Shown here: positions 60,401 to 64,000 of the stretch, piece by piece
Layout: each line of letters begins with the position of its first letter
How positions within the stretch are numbered: position 1 is the stretch's first letter
Notes under the pieces: model-generated
What the model was told of the DNA's origin: nothing
The model's database searches: none
The model's input: only the letters and a program-made list of their open reading frames with translations
DNA from: Streptomyces tendae
GTDB lineage: Bacteria; Actinomycetota; Actinomycetes; Streptomycetales; Streptomycetaceae
DNA: 64,000 nt
Reading direction: 5' to 3'
NCBI RefSeq assembly: GCF_014650435.1
Contig: NZ_BMUY01000001.1
Span: 930,001 to 994,000, forward strand
Made by a program: the position numbers and the translations under genes

Positions 60401-61451
60401 CCTCGGCGACGATCCGCTCGGCCTCGGCGCGGGCGTCCGCGACCACCTGCTCGGCCTCGGACCGGGTGCTCTCCGCGTCCTTGGTGGCCTCGCCGACCAG
60501 CCGGGCGACCTGCTCCTTGGCGGTACGGGTGCGCTGCTCGTTGGTCGCCTCGGCGCTCGACAGCGCCTTGGCCGCGGCCTCCTCGGCCTCGGCGACCACC
60601 TTCTCCGCCTCGGCCTGCGCCTTGCGCAGCGCCTCCTCGGCCTCGGACATGCGCTGCTCGGCGGCCCGGCTCAGCTCCTGGACCTCGCGCCGGGTGGACT
60701 CCGACTCGGTGGCGGTGGAGCTGCGCAGCTGCTCGGCGTGGTCGGTGGCCTCCTGGGCCTGCGTGGAGGCGGCGTTCAGCAGCCGCTCGGCGTCGGTGCG
60801 GGCCCGGCGCAGGATCTGCTCGGCCTCGGTGCGGGCGCTCTCCGCGTCGCTCCGCAGCCGCTGACGGGCCTCGGCGGTCAGCCGCTCCGCCTCCGCGCGG
60901 GCCGCGCTCATGGCCTGCTCGGCCTCCGCGCGGGACTCGTCGAGCAGGCGCCTGGCCTGCTGCTCGGTGCGGGCGCGCAGCTGCTCGGCCCAGGCCACGT
61001 TCTCGTTGACGTGCGACTCGACGGTCTGCCGGCGCTCGGCCAGCTCCTGGTCCAGCTGCTGGCGGCGGGTCACCGCCTCCTGGTGCAGCTCGGCCTGGAG
61101 CCGGGCGGCCTGCTCGGCGTGCTCCTGGAGGATCCGCTGGGTCTGCGCCCGGGCCTGGCTCAGCTCCCGCTCCGCGTCGGCGCGCAGCTGGTCGGCCTGC
61201 GTCTGCGCGTTGCGCAGCAACTGCTCGGCCTGGTACCCGATGTCGCCGCCGTCGAAGGCGGGCCGGGACATGATGGTGCGCCGCGCCTCGTGCAGCTTGG
61301 CGCGCAGCACCTCGACCTGGTAGCCGAGGTCCTCGGCGTGCTGGATCGCCTTTTCCCGCTCGGTCTTCAGCCGCTTCATCTCGGCCTCGAACCGAGAGAG
61401 GTGGTCGACGTCAGCCGCCGGCTCTCGCTCCTGGCTCTCGTAGCCCCGCAC
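57471..61451 (-). CDS. scy: Scy, polarisome coiled-coil scaffold protein
   Basis: Scy gathers DivIVA and FilP at hyphal tips and sets tip number. The 1326-aa protein begins RGYESQEREPAADVDHLSRFE, has a short heptad coiled coil, and then a very long array of about 51-residue repeats rich in Ala, Glu and Arg (recurring EAERLRTEA-type segments), which is a known hendecad-type coiled coil. GTG at 61449-61451 is preferred because it gives the usual length. Its own upstream region carries a perfect palindrome (61499-61517). Confidence 0.95.
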   Translation of the reverse strand: MRGYESQEREPAADVDHLSRFEAEMKRLKTEREKAIQHAEDLGYQVEVLRAKLHEARRTIMSRPAFDGGDIGYQAEQLLRNAQTQADQLRADAERELSQARAQTQRILQEHAEQAARLQAELHQEAVTRRQQLDQELAERRQTVESHVNENVAWAEQLRARTEQQARRLLDESRAEAEQAMSAARAEAERLTAEARQRLRSDAESARTEAEQILRRARTDAERLLNAASTQAQEATDHAEQLRSSTATESESTRREVQELSRAAEQRMSEAEEALRKAQAEAEKVVAEAEEAAAKALSSAEATNEQRTRTAKEQVARLVGEATKDAESTRSEAEQVVADARAEAERIVAEAAEKARTITAEESATQLSKAAKTAEDVLNKASEDAKRTTKAATEEAERIRTEAETEADRLRAEAHDIAEELKGAAKDDTKEYRAKTVELQEEARRLRGEAEQLRADAVAEGEKIRAEARKEAVAQIEEAAKTAEELLSKAKADADELRQTATADSEKVRTEAIERATTLRRQAEETLERTRAEAERHRAEAAERVEELQAEAERAARELREETERAVEARKAEAAEELTRLHTEAEERRTAAEEALGEAREEGERIRREAAEESERLRAEAAERIRTLQQQAETEAERLRTEAAADASASRAEGESVAVRLRSEAASEAERLKSEAQESADRVRAEAQSAAERIAAEASEALAAAQEEAARRRREAEELLGSARQEADQERERAREQSEELLASARNRVEEAQAEAVRLVEEADRRATEMVSAAEQHAAQVRESVAGLHEQAQEEITGLRSAAEHAAERTRTEAQEEADRVRADAYAERERASEDAGRLRREAQEETEAAKTLAERTVSEAITEADRIRADVSEHAQRVRTEASDAIAEAEQSASRTRADAREDANRIRSDAATQADALITEARSEAERLTIETAADTDRLRTETLAEAERVTAEAASESERVRTEAATEAERLRTETIAEAERVRAEAGARAEQLMSDATGEAERLRAEAADTVGSAQQHAERLRTEADRVRREAAAEAERVTTAAREEAERTLDEARKDANKRRSEAAEQVDTLITETTAEADKLLTEAQQQAQKTTADAESQADTMVGAARAEADRIVQEATVEGNTRVEKARTDADELLVGARRDATAIRERAEELRERLTSEIEELHERARREAAETMKSAGDRCDALIKAAEEQLAKAEAKAKELVSEANSEAGKVRIAAVKKAEGLLKEAEQKKATLVREAEELKAEAVREARATVDEGKRELEVLVRRREDINAEISRVQDVLEALESFEAPGGAKDNGVKAGATVGAPRSGGKSSDS

Positions 61452-61498
61452 TGCGCGGTCCCATCCGTCCCCTGGTCGCAAATCTTCCCGAACGAGCT

Positions 61499-61517
61499 CC
61501 GTCCGTCCGACGGACGG
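61499..61517. promoter_or_regulatory. Perfect 19-bp palindrome upstream of scy
   Basis: CCGTCCGTC (61499-61507) and GACGGACGG (61509-61517) are perfect arms around one central C. With no loop it is more likely a protein-binding operator than a terminator. It lies 47 bp upstream of the scy start. Confidence 0.5.
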
Positions 61518-61684
61518 GGCCCCCGGGGAATGGTGTCAGATCAACGGCGGAGCATGTGCTGCTGCCCCGTCGCCCGCCCCCCGAAACACGACCCCGGCGG
61601 TCCCGGCGCCGGAGACGACAGGACCGGGTCACCCTGGACTGAGCGGCGACCGCACCCAACCCTACCGGCCCCTATGTACGAGGG

Positions 61685-62125
61685 TCAGTGCTCAGGTGAC
61701 TCAACGGCCGCCGATGTGACCAGTTCTGTCAGTACGCCATGGCAGTCCTTGGGGTGCAGGAAGGTGATCCGCGACCCCATGGAACCGCGCCGGGGCTCGT
61801 CGTACAGAACGCGTACGCCCTTGCCCCGGATGTCCGCGGCGTCCGCGTCCACGTCCGCCGTGCCGAAGGCGATGTGGTGGACGCCCTCGCCGTTCTTCGC
61901 GAGCCACTTGCCGACCGCGGAGTCCTCGCGGGTGGGCTCCAGGAGCTGGAGGTACGAGGCGCCCCCGTCCGACGTATCGTTGATCTTGAGCATGGCCTCG
62001 CGCACGCCCTGCTCCTCGTTGACCTCGGTGTGGAACACCTCGAAGCCGTAGGTGGCACGGTAGAACTCGACGGTCGCGTCGAGGTCGTGGCAGGCGATTC
62101 CGATGTGGTCGATTCGCGTCAGCAT
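61685..62125 (-). CDS. mce: Methylmalonyl-CoA epimerase
   Basis: This enzyme interconverts (2S)- and (2R)-methylmalonyl-CoA, linking propionyl-CoA metabolism with the B12-dependent mutase. The 146-aa glyoxalase-fold protein has the metal-binding histidine H7 in RIDHIGIAC, a second in GVHHIAFG, and the glutamate in QLLEPT. It is divergent from the thiolase gene. Confidence 0.93.
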   Translation of the reverse strand: MLTRIDHIGIACHDLDATVEFYRATYGFEVFHTEVNEEQGVREAMLKINDTSDGGASYLQLLEPTREDSAVGKWLAKNGEGVHHIAFGTADVDADAADIRGKGVRVLYDEPRRGSMGSRITFLHPKDCHGVLTELVTSAAVESPEH

Positions 62126-62274
62126 GGTTTCAGTGCAGCGCTCCGGAGGTGGTTACGCAACGTGCGCGCGATCACACCGACAGCCCGGTGACGGGCGGGA
62201 TACCGCTCAGTACATTCGAGTAAACCCTCGTTCACTCCTCGGCCTGTGCGGGCCGGAAAAGGGGACCGCAGCTC

Positions 62275-63507
62275 ATGTCTTCTGGAACCACTGAAACCTC
62301 TGGAATCTCTGGAACGAACGGCACCACCTCCGTCGTCGTCGCGGGTGCCCGCACCCCGATGGGGCGGCTGCTCGGCTCCCTGAAGTCCTTCTCCGGGGCC
62401 GACCTCGGCGGCTTCGCCATCAAGGCCGCCCTCGACCGCGCCGGAATCGGCGGCGACCAGGTCCAGTACGTGATCATGGGGCAGGTGCTCCAGGCCGGTG
62501 CCGGGCAGATCCCCGCCCGCCAGGCCGCCGTCAAGGCCGGCATCCCCATGAGCGTCCCGGCGCTCACGATCAACAAGGTCTGCCTCTCCGGCCTCGACGC
62601 CATCGCACTCGCCGACCAGCTCATTCGCGCGGGTGAATTCGACGTGATCGTCGCCGGCGGCCAGGAGTCCATGACCAACGCCCCGCACCTGCTCCCCAAG
62701 TCCCGCGAGGGCTACAAGTACGGCGCGGTCCAGATGATCGACGCCATGGCGTACGACGGCCTGACCGACTCCTTCGAGGACATCGCCATGGGCGAGTCCA
62801 CGGAGAAGCACAACACCCGGCTCGGCATCGAGCGCGCCGCCCAGGACGAGATCGCCGCCCTGTCCCACCAGCGTGCCGCCGCCGCCCAGAAGAACGGCGT
62901 CTTCGACGCGGAGATCACCCCGGTCGAGATCCCGCAGCGCAAGGGCGACCCGGTGCTGTTCAGCAAGGACGAGGGCATCCGCGGCGACACCACCGCCGAG
63001 TCGCTCGGCAAGCTGCGTCCGGCCTTCGCCAAGGACGGCACCATCACCGCCGGCTCCTCCTCGCAGATCTCCGACGGCGCGGCTGCCGTGGTCGTGATGA
63101 GCCGGGCCAAGGCCGAGGAACTGGGCCTGGAGTGGATCGCGGAGATCGGCGCGCACGGCAATGTCGCGGGCCCGGACAACTCTTTGCAGTCGCAGCCGTC
63201 GAACGCCATCCGGCACGCCCTCAAGAAGGAGGGCCTGGAGGTCGGCGACCTCGACCTCATCGAGATCAACGAGGCGTTCGCGGCCGTCGCCGTGCAGTCA
63301 ATGAAGGACCTCGGCGTATCCACCGAAAAGGTGAACGTCAACGGTGGTGCCATCGCGCTCGGTCACCCGATCGGCATGTCCGGCGCGCGGCTGGTGCTGC
63401 ACCTGGCGCTGGAACTGAAGCGGCGCGGCGGCGGCGTCGGCGCGGCCGCGCTGTGCGGCGGCGGCGGTCAGGGCGACGCTCTGATCGTGCGGGTGCCCGG
63501 GGCCTGA
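62275..63507 (+). CDS. Acetyl-CoA acetyltransferase (thiolase)
   Basis: This thiolase forms or splits acetoacetyl-CoA or longer 3-ketoacyl-CoA. The 410-aa protein has the acylated cysteine C103 (NKVCLSG), the [10 protein letters not shown] histidine and the second cysteine in CGGGGQGDA. Its N-terminus carries a short Ser/Thr/Gly-rich lead before [15 protein letters not shown]. It is followed by meaB with 37 nt between. Confidence 0.94.
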   Translation: MSSGTTETSGISGTNGTTSVVVAGARTPMGRLLGSLKSFSGADLGGFAIKAALDRAGIGGDQVQYVIMGQVLQAGAGQIPARQAAVKAGIPMSVPALTINKVCLSGLDAIALADQLIRAGEFDVIVAGGQESMTNAPHLLPKSREGYKYGAVQMIDAMAYDGLTDSFEDIAMGESTEKHNTRLGIERAAQDEIAALSHQRAAAAQKNGVFDAEITPVEIPQRKGDPVLFSKDEGIRGDTTAESLGKLRPAFAKDGTITAGSSSQISDGAAAVVVMSRAKAEELGLEWIAEIGAHGNVAGPDNSLQSQPSNAIRHALKKEGLEVGDLDLIEINEAFAAVAVQSMKDLGVSTEKVNVNGGAIALGHPIGMSGARLVLHLALELKRRGGGVGAAALCGGGGQGDALIVRVPGA

Positions 63508-63544
63508 CCCCCCGAGTTACGACTTCTCACTGAACGGAGCTGTG

Positions 63545-64000
63545 ATGCAGGACGTCTCCTCACTGGTGGCCCAGGCCCGAGAAGGCCGGCCGCGGGCCGT
63601 GGCCCGGCTGATCTCCCTGGTGGAGGGGGCGTCCCCGCAGCTCAGGGAGGTCATGGAGGCGCTCGCGCCGCTCACCGGCAACGCGTACGTCGTCGGCCTG
63701 ACCGGCTCCCCGGGGGTCGGCAAGTCGACCTCCACCTCGGCGCTGGTGACGGCGTACCGCAAGCAGGGCAAGCGGGTCGGCGTGCTCGCCGTCGACCCGT
63801 CCTCCCCCTTCTCCGGCGGCGCCCTGCTCGGCGACCGCGTCCGGATGTCCGAGCACGCCTCCGACCCGGGCGTCTACATCCGCTCGATGGCCACCCGCGG
63901 CCACCTCGGCGGGCTCGCCTGGGCCGCGCCGCAGGCGATCCGCGTGCTGGACGCGGCCGGTTGCGACGTGGTCCTGGTGGAGACGGTGGGCGTCGGCCAG
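63545..64000 (+). CDS. meaB: MeaB-like GTPase, methylmalonyl-CoA mutase chaperone (partial)
   Basis: MeaB/ArgK GTPases load and protect the B12 cofactor of methylmalonyl-CoA mutase. The first 152 residues are in the window: P-loop GSPGVGKS (54-61), the VDPSSPFSGGALLGDRVRM switch region and VLVETVGVGQ. The gene continues beyond the right edge. Clustering with the epimerase supports a propionate role. Confidence 0.92.
   Translation, partial: MQDVSSLVAQAREGRPRAVARLISLVEGASPQLREVMEALAPLTGNAYVVGLTGSPGVGKSTSTSALVTAYRKQGKRVGVLAVDPSSPFSGGALLGDRVRMSEHASDPGVYIRSMATRGHLGGLAWAAPQAIRVLDAAGCDVVLVETVGVGQ

Noticed and set aside
57471..61451. Regular short repeats in the DNA that might suggest a CRISPR or satellite array
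   Set aside because: They are the codons of the Scy coiled-coil repeats (about 51 residues). No CRISPR array or cas gene is present in the window.
57936..62051. A 1371-codon plus-strand open frame opposite scy
   Set aside because: It is a mirror of the repetitive, GC-rich Scy coiled-coil coding sequence. Its Leu/Gly/Arg repeats follow the Scy repeat period and carry no recognisable domain.

Overview
The window is a Streptomyces chromosome segment. Codon use is strongly G/C-ending, and the gene order closely matches the conserved core of Streptomyces coelicolor and relatives: lysA-hom-thrC-thrB-rho, rpmE-prfA-prmC, the nine-gene atp operon, chiS-chiR-chiC, nucS, filP-scy and meaB. These assignments come from reading protein motifs and from remembered synteny; no database search was run.

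Two regions are distinct. Positions 1 to about 8,580 are accessory. Base composition is visibly lower in GC at the far left, and the genes are of the mobile or defence type. On the minus strand, in transcription order, lie a 131-aa unknown protein, a DUF262 (ParB/GmrS-like) protein, a HEPN protein with an intact RX4-6H RNase motif, and a zinc-ribbon DNA adenine methylase whose 3' end runs off the window. On the plus strand are a tyrosine integrase interrupted by an in-frame TAG and a NERD-domain gene frameshifted by a 4-bp duplication. The region ends at the 3' end of tRNA-Arg(CCG) at 8582-8653, which looks like the attachment site of an old integrated element. The methylase/HEPN/DUF262 set is the best candidate here for a poorly described defence system.

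From 8,582 rightwards everything is core chromosome. 8.8-20.4 kb holds a receiver-domain protein, the ArgRS-like NrtL, lysine and threonine biosynthesis (lysA, hom, thrC, thrB), Rho and a secreted trypsin-like protease. 20.7-28.5 kb holds an LCP cell-wall ligase, ribosomal protein L31, release factor 1 and its methylase PrmC, the tRNA t6A enzyme, an LMW-phosphatase-like protein with an altered active site, a GlyA paralogue and a WecA-like transferase. 28.5-36.6 kb is atpIBEFHAGDC, with a sequence resembling a Rex (NADH sensor) operator upstream.

36.7-49.0 kb contains a DUF2550 protein, the chitinase ChiC with its two-component regulators ChiR/ChiS and paired promoter repeats, a cobalamin adenosyltransferase, an ABC exporter with a divergent TetR regulator, a hydroxyacyl-CoA dehydrogenase, a STAS protein, and a large membrane-anchored P-loop protein. 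49.1-64 kb contains the mismatch endonuclease NucS, small conserved Streptomyces proteins, two tandem ABC-2 exporters, the coiled-coil cytoskeletal proteins FilP and Scy needed for polar growth, and methylmalonyl-CoA epimerase, thiolase and MeaB (cut by the window end).
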